In this document: piece after piece, positions 54,858-63,302 of the stretch | How the letters are laid out: every line of letters starts with the position of its first letter | How positions within the stretch are numbered: position 1 is the first letter of the stretch | NCBI GenBank assembly: GCA_018815245.1 | Contig: JAHIXK010000011.1 | Coordinates: 496,001-560,000 of the forward strand | Origin: Gammaproteobacteria bacterium | GTDB lineage: Bacteria; Pseudomonadota; Gammaproteobacteria; Burkholderiales; Burkholderiaceae_B | DNA: 64,000 bases | Direction: 5' to 3' | The notes under the pieces: model-generated | The model's input: the letters and a program-made list of their open reading frames with translations, nothing else | Database searches by the model: none | Told to the model about the DNA's origin: nothing | Program-made: the position numbers and the translations under genes

Positions 54858-55901
54858 GTGCGCAAAGGCAAAAAATCCAGAAAAGTGCTGAAGAAAAAAA
54901 CATCTTCGTGGCAATGGTTCAAACGCATTGCGGTGGCAGGTGTTGTGGTTCTGTGCGCAGGAATTGTTGGTGTGTATTTTGCGTTAAATATGTCAATTGA
55001 TCGCCGCCAGGCAAGGGTTGATGCGCATGTCAGCAGCGGCTTGAGTGCGCGTGGCATTGCCAATGAACTGAAACAGCAAGGGCTTGATGTCAATCCCGAC
55101 CTGTTTGTGTTTGCAGCCCGCGTCACGGCTCGGGCCAATCAGTTGAAAGCAGGTCGATATGACCTGCCCGATGGCATCAGCACATTGGGGCTGGTCGACT
55201 ATTTAAGCAAAGGGCAGGGTGTGCTTAGCAGTGTGGCTCTTGTCGAAGGGCAAACCGCAAGCGCCTTGCTTGCCAAATTGCGTACCCAGGTTGATTTGGT
55301 GGATGATTTGCCTGGCATGGATCACCGTGAAATAGCCTTGAAAATGGGTCTGGAGGGCAATAGCCTGGAGGGCTGGATTTACCCGGACACCTACAAATAC
55401 TCCCCTGGCTCAAAGTTGTCGGAATTGCTGGACAGGGCTGTGCGTTTGCAAAAAGTTGAACTTGAAAAAGCCTGGGCTCAGCGCGATCCACAAACCCCTT
55501 TGAAAACCCAATATGATGCTTTGAAAATGGCGTCGATCGTGGAAAAGGAAACAGGCCTTGCCAGCGACCGTGGCAAAGTGGCCAGTGTGTTTGTCAACCG
55601 TTTGCGTGTGGGCATGTTGCTACAAACCGATCCCACTGTAATTTACGGTGTGGGCGACGTCTTTGACGGCAACCTGACACGCAAGCACCTGCAAACCGAC
55701 ACACCTTACAACAGCTACACCCGTAGCGGTTTGCCGCCCACGCCCATTGCAAACCCAGGCAAGGCCGCGTTGCACGCAGCATTGAATCCTGAAAAAACGC
55801 CTTATTTTTATTTTGTTGCCAAAGGTGACGGCAGCAGTTATTTCAGCAAGAATTTGAATGAACACAACAACGCAGTGCGCAAGTACCAACTGAGGCGGTG
55901 A
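54858..55901 (+). CDS. mltG: Endolytic murein transglycosylase MltG
   Basis: Cuts nascent glycan strands and sets their length. 347 residues from GTG at 54858, with AAGGTGAAG upstream. A basic N-terminus and one helix (about 22-42), a LysM-like part, then the YceG domain with catalytic Glu in MASIVEKETGLASDRGKVA and LQTDPTVIYG, NSYTRSGLPPTPI. First gene of the mltG-tmk-holB-pilZ-tatD run. Confidence 0.95.
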   Translation: MRKGKKSRKVLKKKTSSWQWFKRIAVAGVVVLCAGIVGVYFALNMSIDRRQARVDAHVSSGLSARGIANELKQQGLDVNPDLFVFAARVTARANQLKAGRYDLPDGISTLGLVDYLSKGQGVLSSVALVEGQTASALLAKLRTQVDLVDDLPGMDHREIALKMGLEGNSLEGWIYPDTYKYSPGSKLSELLDRAVRLQKVELEKAWAQRDPQTPLKTQYDALKMASIVEKETGLASDRGKVASVFVNRLRVGMLLQTDPTVIYGVGDVFDGNLTRKHLQTDTPYNSYTRSGLPPTPIANPGKAALHAALNPEKTPYFYFVAKGDGSSYFSKNLNEHNNAVRKYQLRR

Positions 55902-55908
55902 TCGTTCC

Positions 55909-56559
55909 ATGAAAAAACACAAACCGGGTTACCTGATCAGTTTTGAGGGCGTGGATGGTGCGGGGAAGTCTTCGCACATTGCACGCGTGAAAACTCGCCT
56001 GGAGGAAATGGGTTATGAATGCCTTCAAACCCGTGAGCCAGGCGGCACACCCGTGGGCGAAGCCATTCGGGAACTGGTGCTGCACCACGACATGGATGTG
56101 AACACCGAATTGTTGCTGATGTATGCCGCACGCCGGCAACACATGGTGCAAACCATTCAACCTGCACTTGATCGTGGTACTTGGGTAATCACAGACCGGT
56201 TCGAGGACAGCAGCTTTGCCTATCAAGCCGGTGCAGGTGGTGCCAGTTGGGAAGATTGCCAACAACTTAGCAAATGGGCCCTGAAGGGGTTTGAACCCAC
56301 GTTGACTTTTCTGTTTGACTTGCCTATTGCCGTGTCGCAGGCCCGCATTCAGGGCAGGGCAGGGGCTAGCGACAAATTCGAAGGAAAACCCATTGCGTAT
56401 TTCGAGGCCGTACGCGCTGGGTTCATCAAACGGTCACAGCTGAATCCGCGCCGAATTCGCTTGATCGACGCGCAGCCCGCCGAGGACGTGGTGGGTGAAA
56501 CCGTATTGGCTGAACTCGACAAATTCATGCGCACCCACTTGAACCTGGGGCTTTCATGA
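55909..56559 (+). CDS. tmk: Thymidylate kinase
   Basis: Phosphorylates dTMP to dTDP. 216 residues. P-loop FEGVDGAGKSSH at 13-24, DRF motif in TDRFEDSSFAYQ, and the lid region QGRAGASDKFE. Stop overlaps the holB start by ATGA. Confidence 0.97.
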   Translation: MKKHKPGYLISFEGVDGAGKSSHIARVKTRLEEMGYECLQTREPGGTPVGEAIRELVLHHDMDVNTELLLMYAARRQHMVQTIQPALDRGTWVITDRFEDSSFAYQAGAGGASWEDCQQLSKWALKGFEPTLTFLFDLPIAVSQARIQGRAGASDKFEGKPIAYFEAVRAGFIKRSQLNPRRIRLIDAQPAEDVVGETVLAELDKFMRTHLNLGLS

Positions 56560-57551
56560 CCACTGCGAACTGGTTGCTTCAGGCCCAGGCCCAATTGGCG
56601 AATCTGATGCAGGCCACCACAGCGCCGATCCTGGTGCACGGGCATCAACCCAAGGGGCTTTATGAGTTGGCAAGCCAGCACCTTGCCGAAGAACTGTGTG
56701 AAGCGGCGGCCAGCACAAAACCCTGCTTGCAATGCCCCGGCTGCCACATGCGCCTTGCTGGCAATCACCCGGATTTGCGTTATTTGATGCCACAGGCCAA
56801 GGCGCTGGAATTGGGTTTCAATGTTGAGGTAAAAAGCGGCGTGAAGCCCAGCCAGGACATTCGAATCGATGATGTGCGTGATTTGCAAAATTATTTCAAC
56901 ACGGCCTCAAGTCGAGGGGCATCGCGTTATGTGCTTGTGTACCCTTTTGACCACATGAATGCCAACACGGCCAATGCTTTGCTTAAAACGCTGGAAGAAC
57001 CAGCAAATGGCTTGCGTTTTGTGTTGGTGGGCAGCCGGATCGACAAGCTGTTGCCAACCATTCGTTCCCGCTGCCAAGAACTGACCATGCCAATGCCCGC
57101 GATTGCCGATTGTTTGCGCTGGCTTGAAGAGCAGGGTGTTGCCCAAGCCGATGTGGCCTTGGGTGTGGCGATGAACGATCCCTTTGAGGCGCTTGATTTG
57201 GCCAAAAATTCAGTGGATCAACTGGATTTGCGCAAAAAGTTTCTGGATTGGCTGGCCAACCCGGAACAGCATGCAAACCCGCCCGCCGGGCTGGAGAAAG
57301 TAGGTTTGCCTATCGTTCTGGAGTTGGCAATGCGCTTGTGCAGTGATTGCGTGGCGCAAGCCCTTGGTTTGAAAGGCAGCAATTTTCCTTGGCTACAACC
57401 CAAATTGATGTGGGTCAAGGCGGTGGGTGTGGATCGGCTCAGCCAGCTGTATCAGAACCTTCAAAAAGAATTTCGTTTGGCAAACCATCCAATTAACCCC
57501 CGTTTGGCGCTAGAGTATGTCGGGCAACAGTGGCAAAATTTAAACAAATAA
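56556..57551 (+). CDS. holB: DNA polymerase III delta' subunit
   Basis: Clamp-loader subunit. 331 residues. Zinc motif CLQCPGCH near 47-54 and HPDLRYL; no functional P-loop (HGHQPKGLYE at that place), as expected of delta'. ARYVLVYPFDHMNANTANALLKTLEEP and the SRCQEL Arg-finger-type segment are typical. Coupled to tmk. Confidence 0.95.
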   Translation: MTTANWLLQAQAQLANLMQATTAPILVHGHQPKGLYELASQHLAEELCEAAASTKPCLQCPGCHMRLAGNHPDLRYLMPQAKALELGFNVEVKSGVKPSQDIRIDDVRDLQNYFNTASSRGASRYVLVYPFDHMNANTANALLKTLEEPANGLRFVLVGSRIDKLLPTIRSRCQELTMPMPAIADCLRWLEEQGVAQADVALGVAMNDPFEALDLAKNSVDQLDLRKKFLDWLANPEQHANPPAGLEKVGLPIVLELAMRLCSDCVAQALGLKGSNFPWLQPKLMWVKAVGVDRLSQLYQNLQKEFRLANHPINPRLALEYVGQQWQNLNK

Positions 57552-57572
57552 CCCTAATGGATCCCGCATGCC

Positions 57573-57959
57573 ATGAGCAGTAAGCAAATCAACAACCCTC
57601 CCCGCATGAATAAAGAACCTAACCGCCCCTGGATGTTGTCCTTGACACTGGCCGACAAATCAACCGCAGCCAGCCTGTACATGCCTTTTATCAAGGGTGG
57701 TGGGGTGTTTGTGGAATCAGACAAGGAATACAGTCTGGGCGACCCGGTGTTTGTATTGCTGACCGTGGGTGAAGATGCCAAAAAATTCCCGATCAACGGC
57801 AAGGTGGTGTGGATTTGCAGCGCCAATGCGCGGGGCGACAAGGCGCAGGGCATCGGTGTGCAGTTCCCGAAAGACGACAGTGGCGACGGTGCCCGGGTGG
57901 CAATCGAGCAAATGATAGGTAAAATGCAAAGTTCCATGAAAAAAACAGCAACCTTGTAG
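57573..57959 (+). CDS. pilZ: PilZ domain protein
   Basis: 128 residues. Resembles type IV pilus PilZ: the lengthy GGVFVESDKEYSLGDPVFVLLT core and GKVVWICSANARGDKAQGIGVQF are conserved, but the RxxxR c-di-GMP motif is missing, as in PilZ itself. Its stop shares a base with the tatD GTG. Same position as in Neisseria and Burkholderia; no other pilus genes are in the window. Confidence 0.92.
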   Translation: MSSKQINNPPRMNKEPNRPWMLSLTLADKSTAASLYMPFIKGGGVFVESDKEYSLGDPVFVLLTVGEDAKKFPINGKVVWICSANARGDKAQGIGVQFPKDDSGDGARVAIEQMIGKMQSSMKKTATL

Positions 57960-58744
57960 TGTTTACTGATTCACATTGCCATCTTGATTTTCCAGGTCTG
58001 GTCGAGCAGCTCCCAGACATTCTGAATCGCATGAAAGCTGCGCAGGTAAGCCGTGCGCTGTGTATTTCTGTGCAACTTGAAGACTTCCCCAACGTGCTGG
58101 CCTTGGCTGAAAACCATGCCAATTTGTGGGCCACTGCCGGCGTACATCCCGATTACGAAGACATTTCCGAGCCATCAGTGGACAAATTGGTGGAACTGGC
58201 AAACCACCCCAAAGTAATCGGGATTGGCGAAACAGGTCTGGATTATTTCCGTCTCAAGGGTGACCTTGAATGGCAGCGAGAACGTTTCCGCGTGCATTTG
58301 CGCGCTGCGAATGTGTGCAAAAAACCGGTGATTGTTCACACCCGTTCTGCCGGTGATGACACACTGCGCATTCTTGCCGAAGAAAACGTGCAGGGCTGTG
58401 GCGGCATTATTCACTGCTTCACTGAAAGCCTTGAATTTGCGCGCAAGGCGCTTGATCTGGGCATGTATTTGTCTTTCTCGGGCATTGTCAGCTTCAAGAA
58501 TGCAGCAGACCTGCGAGAGGTGGCCAAATTCGCGCCGATGGATCGAATCCTGATCGAAACCGATTCACCTTACCTGGCCCCGGTTCCGCATCGCGGTAAA
58601 ACCAACGAGCCCAGTTTTGTGCCGCACGTGGCCAAGGTGATCGGGCAGGAAAAGGGGGTTTCCACGGAAGAAGTGGGTGTTCAAACATCCCTTAACTTCG
58701 ATCGCCTGTTTGGTTTTGCGCAATCGGGTGTGGCCGCAATTTGA
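57959..58744 (+). CDS. TatD-family metal-dependent deoxyribonuclease
   Basis: TIM-barrel hydrolase, 261 residues from GTG at 57959, which overlaps the pilZ stop by one base. Metal ligands DSHCHLDF at 4-11, EIGETGLDYF-like GIGETGLDYF, VIVHTRSAGDD, GIIHCFTES and LIETDSPYLAP. Overlaps the next gene at TTGA. Confidence 0.95.
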   Translation: MFTDSHCHLDFPGLVEQLPDILNRMKAAQVSRALCISVQLEDFPNVLALAENHANLWATAGVHPDYEDISEPSVDKLVELANHPKVIGIGETGLDYFRLKGDLEWQRERFRVHLRAANVCKKPVIVHTRSAGDDTLRILAEENVQGCGGIIHCFTESLEFARKALDLGMYLSFSGIVSFKNAADLREVAKFAPMDRILIETDSPYLAPVPHRGKTNEPSFVPHVAKVIGQEKGVSTEEVGVQTSLNFDRLFGFAQSGVAAI

Positions 58745-59415
58745 AGCGACGCATGTTCATGGCCTGTGTCGGGCTGCTGACCCTGCCAAGCGTAGTTTGT
58801 GCGGGCGCATTTGAAGACTTTTTTCTAGCCATTAAATTTGATGATGAACCCCGGCTGCGGGCTTTGCTGCTCAAAGGCATGGACCCGAACACTGTAAACG
58901 GGGACGGATTTCCCGCCATCACGTTCGCAATGATGCAAGATTCACCCAACGCTGTTCGGGCTTTGTTACTGTCCGGAAAACTTGACCCAAATCAGCCAGA
59001 CCGTCGCGGTGAAACCCCCTTGATGGTGGCCTGCACTTTGAATAAACCACAATGGGTGGCGACATTGCTGGTAAAAGGTGCAAAGCAGGGTGCAGGTGGA
59101 CAATGGACTGCGCTGCACAACGCTGCTGCCTCGGGTTCTGCCAAATCGCTTGAATTGCTGGTAAATGCTGGCGGTGAAGTGGATGTGCTGTCGCCCAATG
59201 AAACCACGCCGCTGATGATGGCGGCCCGTGAGGGCAGGGAAGATGCGGTGCGCACGCTGATAAAGCTGGGTGCCAACCCAACCCTTATCAACCAGGCAGG
59301 CTACAATGCGGCCGGCTACGCCATGAAAGCAGGGCGCAACGAACTTGCTTTTGAAATCATGAAAAAAGAAAAGGCGCTGCGAACAGCGCCCTTGAAACCG
59401 AACACGCTGAATTAG
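58741..59415 (+). CDS. Secreted ankyrin-repeat protein
   Basis: 224 residues. Start is TTG at 58741 overlapping tatD, or ATG at 58753. Signal peptide-like N-terminus (MFMACVGLLTLPSVVCAGA). About five ankyrin repeats follow (DGFPAITFAMMQDSPNAVRALL, RGETPLMVACT, WTALHNAAASGSAKSLELLV split across repeats, ETTPLMMAAREGREDAVRTLI). Probably a periplasmic binding scaffold; partner unknown. The last gene of the run, ending 22 bases from the converging chemoreceptor gene. Confidence 0.88.
   Translation: MKRRMFMACVGLLTLPSVVCAGAFEDFFLAIKFDDEPRLRALLLKGMDPNTVNGDGFPAITFAMMQDSPNAVRALLLSGKLDPNQPDRRGETPLMVACTLNKPQWVATLLVKGAKQGAGGQWTALHNAAASGSAKSLELLVNAGGEVDVLSPNETTPLMMAAREGREDAVRTLIKLGANPTLINQAGYNAAGYAMKAGRNELAFEIMKKEKALRTAPLKPNTLN
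59361..59390 (-). terminator. Terminator of the chemoreceptor gene, lying inside the ankyrin gene
   Basis: On the minus strand, GGCGCTG (59390-59384), loop TTCG, CAGCGCC (59379-59373), then a T-rich run interrupted by one C. It is about 47 bases past the chemoreceptor stop and inside the last codons of the ankyrin gene. Confidence 0.85.
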
Positions 59416-59436
59416 CTCATTCGCTTGTTTGGCTTA

Positions 59437-61062
59437 TTACAAACTGGCCTCAAAGTGCTTGACCAGTGTGCGCAGTTCACCGGAAGTGGAGGCCAGTTTT
59501 TTGGCTGCCCCATCCAGATCGTTGATGGCAGCCACATTGCTTTCCGTCAGCGCACTCATTTTTTCCATGCTGTTGGCCACCTCAAGCGATGCCTGTGATT
59601 GCTGCTCCAGCATGGCTGAAATGTCTTTTGCAGATTGCGCCACGCCACTGCTGGCCACCTTGATGGCTTGCAGGCTTTCACTGGCATCGTGAATTAGCGC
59701 GGTTCCAATGTTGACCTCGTCTACGGCACGGCCCATGGTTTCCAGGCCTTTGTTCGTACCACTTTGTACTTCCTGAACCGTGGCCGCAATTTCAGTGGTC
59801 GATTGGCGTGTCATTTCCGCAAGTTTGCGAACCTCGTCTGCCACCACCGCAAAACCGCGCCCGGATTCACCGGCGCGTGCTGCTTCAATGGCCGCGTTCA
59901 AAGCCAACAAGTTTGTTCTTTCTGCAATTTCCGTAATGGTGTGGGTCACACTGCTGATCTTTTGCACGGCGCGGTTAAGTTCCTCGATGTTTTGTTTGGC
60001 ATCTTGAACCACGATAGACACTTTCTGGGTGGCTTGTGTGGACTTGTCCATGCTTTGTGCGCCGCTGTCGACCACTTCCATTGCGTTTTTCGCGTGTGCA
60101 GAACTTTTGCTGGTGGCCTCTGAAATTTCAGACACGGACACCGACAACTCTTCCAGCGCAGAAGCCACGCCGTTGATGCCGTCGGACTGTTGCTGTGAGC
60201 GGCTCATCAAATTAATGGCCAACTGGCTTAAGGTTTCGGCATTGCTTTTTACTTCGCTTGAACTGGATACAACATCGGCAATAATTGCCCGCAGATTGAC
60301 CTGCATGCTTTTGAATGCGGTGTGCACCCTGTTGAATTCCCGCGTGGAAGATTCTGGAATTTCATGTTTGAAATTGCCCTCAGCCAAAGCGCGCAATGCA
60401 TTCAGCATGGCATTGTTGGTGTGCTCCACACGCCCTTTAAGCCACATCAATCCCAAGGCAGCCACTACAAAAGAGGCAACAGCACTGCCATAGACAACTG
60501 CGGGAATATCGATTAACGAGAGCAGGGCGACGAATACGGGCAGAAAACCCACTACAGCCAGATCAACAACAAATGGTCGCCCTTTGGTCGTTTTCGTAAA
60601 CGGAAAACTGGCACTGCCAGAATTGATGGCTTTGTACAAGGCTTCGGCCTCTGCTTTTTGCGAGTCGCTTGGTTTTGAGCGAACTGACATGTAACCAATT
60701 TTTTCGCCATTTTGCGTCAACGGTGTTACGTAAGCGTCTACCCAGTAATAACCACCGTCTTTGCAGCGATTCTTGACCAAACCCTTCCAGGGCTCATCGC
60801 GGCGGTTGGTGTCCCAAAGGTCTTTGAACGCATCGCGGGGCATGTCAGGGTGGCGAACAATGTTATGTGGTTGGCCCAGCAGTTCATCCGCAGTAAAGCC
60901 GGAAATGTCCACAAAAGCAGGGTTGGCGTAGGTAATTCGACCCTTCAGGTCTGTTTTGGTCACAATTGGGACGCGTGGGTCCAGCAAACGCTCAACGCCT
61001 GTGGTGGGTGCAGCCATTCGGCCATTACGGCCTTTTAAATCGGATTGGGAGTAATTTGTCAT
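59437..61062 (-). CDS. PAS-domain methyl-accepting chemotaxis protein (Aer-like)
   Basis: 541 residues. An Aer-type PAS domain at about 30-130 ([32 protein letters not shown]), two close hydrophobic segments (about 165-215), a HAMP-like linker, then a signalling domain with the hairpin tip [21 protein letters not shown] preserved. Redox- or energy-sensing taxis is inferred from the Aer-like PAS. The chemotaxis kinases are not in the window. No FliA-type promoter could be called upstream. Confidence 0.93.
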   Translation of the reverse strand: MTNYSQSDLKGRNGRMAAPTTGVERLLDPRVPIVTKTDLKGRITYANPAFVDISGFTADELLGQPHNIVRHPDMPRDAFKDLWDTNRRDEPWKGLVKNRCKDGGYYWVDAYVTPLTQNGEKIGYMSVRSKPSDSQKAEAEALYKAINSGSASFPFTKTTKGRPFVVDLAVVGFLPVFVALLSLIDIPAVVYGSAVASFVVAALGLMWLKGRVEHTNNAMLNALRALAEGNFKHEIPESSTREFNRVHTAFKSMQVNLRAIIADVVSSSSEVKSNAETLSQLAINLMSRSQQQSDGINGVASALEELSVSVSEISEATSKSSAHAKNAMEVVDSGAQSMDKSTQATQKVSIVVQDAKQNIEELNRAVQKISSVTHTITEIAERTNLLALNAAIEAARAGESGRGFAVVADEVRKLAEMTRQSTTEIAATVQEVQSGTNKGLETMGRAVDEVNIGTALIHDASESLQAIKVASSGVAQSAKDISAMLEQQSQASLEVANSMEKMSALTESNVAAINDLDGAAKKLASTSGELRTLVKHFEASL

Positions 61063-61209
61063 GTGGCGGTCGCGTATGAAGATGAAGGGGAAACCCTACA
61101 CATCATACAAACCCGCCAAGATTTGGAATGTGCGCAAAAGAGGTCAAATAGAACCTCAATTTGCTGATTTGCATAAAAAAATTGCTGGGTGAAAATTACT
61201 GAAAGGGCT

Positions 61210-61347
61210 TCACGGAGTAAGTTGGCCAACCACGATTGCCTTGGTTTGGAAGTTTTCAATCAGGCCTTGGCCAGCAGCCATCGCTTCAATTGGCCAATCG
61301 GGATACACAGCGCATGCAACCAACGCGAAAAACATGAATTTGTACAT
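61210..61347 (-). CDS. Candidate 45-residue small protein
   Basis: ATG at 61347, stop at 61210. GAGGT stands 7 bases before the start. The first 15 residues are hydrophobic (MYKFMFFALVACAVY), like a signal or membrane anchor; the rest is mixed and contains IENFQTKAIVVGQL. No homologue recognised. Lies 148 bases upstream of the chemoreceptor start on the same strand, in the 405-base region before the putative phage edge, which otherwise shows nothing clear. Confidence 0.35.
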   Translation of the reverse strand: MYKFMFFALVACAVYPDWPIEAMAAGQGLIENFQTKAIVVGQLTP

Positions 61348-61467
61348 GGCAATACCTCGAATATGAAGTGAGAGAACCTATGTACATTTTCGGTTGGTTT
61401 CGGGCTGCGAGCATCGTCAGTATTGGTGGGGGTCACTCTAGGTAACCCTTTTTAATATGCGTAATAT

Positions 61468-61495
61468 TTGGCGCATAATTTCACACTTAGTAAAC
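61468..61495. other. dif-like sequence, candidate phage attachment site
   Basis: TTGGCGCATAA (61468-61478) matches the XerC arm core GCGCATAA of E. coli dif, then a 6-base spacer, then ACTTAGTAAAC (61485-61495), which matches the XerD arm at only 5 of 11 places, mostly TAAA. One good and one degenerate arm is usual for Xer-using phages. Confidence 0.5.
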
Positions 61496-61557
61496 CGTGC
61501 GCTACACTGAAATCTCAGTGCGATCGTTACGTAAATTTAAGTGGAAGTCAAGAACTA

Positions 61558-61773
61558 ATGAAAAAATCTGTTTGGCAGGGCGCGAATAGCTTGAATTGCA
61601 TTTCAAGTTCCGATCCGCGAACATGGCCGAAATTCAGCGCGAATGAGCTTTTAAACAAGTCTACATGGGCGCTGCGCCCCATACCCAGCTTCCCGGAATT
61701 GACTCAGAGGACAGAGGAAGTTAGGACAAAAGAGAACTGGAAACACACAAAAAAATACGGACGAAAAAGTTAG
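61558..61773 (+). CDS. Possible small phage-edge protein
   Basis: 71 residues from ATG at 61558; a TTG at 61468 would extend it into the dif-like site and is not believed. Basic, no signal, motif or homologue that I recognise. Only a weak GGAAG precedes it. It runs opposite to the phage genes and could be spurious. Confidence 0.25.
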   Translation: MKKSVWQGANSLNCISSSDPRTWPKFSANELLNKSTWALRPIPSFPELTQRTEEVRTKENWKHTKKYGRKS

Positions 61774-61799
61774 CTAAAGATGATTAATTTAACAAGAAA

Positions 61800-62084
61800 T
61801 CATTTTGTAACAAGGAATCCGACCGGTAGTTTACGTTTTTCGAACTCATGATAAACAGAATCAAGAGTGTCAAAAATATGTGGTTTAAGATTTCGACCAG
61901 GCATAGCCAATATAGATATAACGACGCTGCGTTCAGCGTCTAATTTTTGGAGAATCCAGCCGTCCACCGGTTCATAGCCTTCTGTAATACTTGTTCGAGT
62001 GGCGTTGAAATAAATGGATCTAGGAGGGTTTGGATTGTTGGCCATAGAGGCCAAGTTAAAAAAATCTATGACGGTTTGATACAT
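61800..62084 (-). CDS. Uncharacterised 94-residue protein downstream of the secretin
   Basis: Soluble, no signal peptide, no family recognised. Contains a possible beta-rich core (RSVVISILAMPGRNLKPHIF) and starts in-frame with ATG 21 bases after the secretin stop. Same strand as Zot and secretin. Inoviruses often keep accessory or immunity genes at this end, but nothing in the sequence fixes a function. Confidence 0.55.
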   Translation of the reverse strand: MYQTVIDFFNLASMANNPNPPRSIYFNATRTSITEGYEPVDGWILQKLDAERSVVISILAMPGRNLKPHIFDTLDSVYHEFEKRKLPVGFLVTK

Positions 62085-62105
62085 GGTGCCGAAATAAAAA
62101 AGATC

Positions 62106-63302
62106 TTAAATCTTTTTTACCTCAATTAACACCACAATTTCACGAAGGTTTTTTGAATCAGATTCACTAACAGGCACCGGGAACAACGTAAAACGTGCGT
62201 TTGACTTCGCTCTAACGGACTCATTCAAGCCAGCAAAAACAAGCAATTCGCCTTCCTTGACTTGGACTTTTGAATTAACTGCTCGCTTCAAAAGTGTTGG
62301 TGAATTATTAACACCGGTGTCCGTCCGAACGAAATCCGACAGTGTTTGTGAAATTTTCACGTACACACCATGGCGTCTAATCGTAGGCTCGACTTCGAAT
62401 ATAACACCAGCCGAACGATACTCAATTGATTGGGTTTGATTGCCACCATTAGTCACCGTAGTCGACGCCAAGATAGGCACCTCAGCACCAATTTCCACCT
62501 TTGCACTTTCGCCAGATTGCACCACAACCGATGGACTTGAAATCAAGGAAAAACGGCTATCAGTGTCTAACATTGAAATAGCGGCCGATAAGCCACCCGC
62601 GCCAAGCGACAACGAAAATGGGAGGCCGGATGGAACAACATCGAGACGAAAATTTGAGTTGAAAAAATCTGCAAGAACTTGCAATGCAGACTGGTTTGAG
62701 TGCGACTTGCTAACCTCGATAACAGCAGCGCTTACATGAATCTGCTGAATCGGTACATCGAGTAAATCAATCAGTGCATCAAATGCACTTACATCGGTCT
62801 GACTGCCAGAAAAGATGAGCACATCGGCCAACGCTTGAGACTGGCCAAGCACAGAACTGGACTCTGCTTCGGCATTAGATTGCATAAGATTCCCACCTTG
62901 ACTTTGACGACCAAGCGCCGAATCAATAAGACGTCTCAATGAATCCGCTGGTTGATACTTTGGGAAATAAGTGCGGAAGAATTTAGGCTGTTCAGTCTTC
63001 AATAGTTTTCGAAGAAAAACCACGCCCGAATCACGTTGCACGGTGAAACCAGAATCCCGCAAATAACGTTCGAATAAAGTCTTTGCTTGGGCAGGTGTCT
63101 GTGCAACCAAATCCATAGTAACGGCTATTTCCGATGCATCGAAATCAGGTGAAAGGATGTAGCTTTCTTTTTCGATTTGTCCGTAGATCAACCTGGCCGC
63201 TTCAACGATTGGGAGACGGTCGAAGCGCAGTGAAACGGGTTCACTTTGAACCAGTGAGGGAAGGAGAAGAAGACATGAAATTGTCGCCAGTTTTTTTAAC
63301 AT
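62106..63302 (-). CDS. Inovirus-type secretin (pIV-like)
   Basis: Outer-membrane ring through which filamentous phage leaves the cell. 398 residues, the length of phage pIV and much shorter than type II secretins. Signal peptide 1-20 (LLLLPSLVQS). N0/N1-like ring domains at about 22-120 and 155-240, then the secretin core with VIEVSKS, SRFSLISSPSVVVQSGESAKVEIGAEVP split by strands, and VKEGELLVFAGL. Overlaps the Zot-like gene by 62 bases. A chromosomal pilus secretin is less likely given the Zot neighbour. Confidence 0.87.
   Translation of the reverse strand: MLKKLATISCLLLLPSLVQSEPVSLRFDRLPIVEAARLIYGQIEKESYILSPDFDASEIAVTMDLVAQTPAQAKTLFERYLRDSGFTVQRDSGVVFLRKLLKTEQPKFFRTYFPKYQPADSLRRLIDSALGRQSQGGNLMQSNAEAESSSVLGQSQALADVLIFSGSQTDVSAFDALIDLLDVPIQQIHVSAAVIEVSKSHSNQSALQVLADFFNSNFRLDVVPSGLPFSLSLGAGGLSAAISMLDTDSRFSLISSPSVVVQSGESAKVEIGAEVPILASTTVTNGGNQTQSIEYRSAGVIFEVEPTIRRHGVYVKISQTLSDFVRTDTGVNNSPTLLKRAVNSKVQVKEGELLVFAGLNESVRAKSNARFTLFPVPVSESDSKNLREIVVLIEVKKI

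Noticed and set aside
61468-61557. TTG start extending the phage-edge frame into the dif-like site
   Set aside because: No ribosome site, and the attachment-like sequence explains the bases better.
62097-62117. A/T-only hairpin AAAAAGAT/ATCTTTTT after the secretin
   Set aside because: The stem has almost no GC pairs and would be too weak for an intrinsic terminator; probably chance in AT-rich phage DNA.
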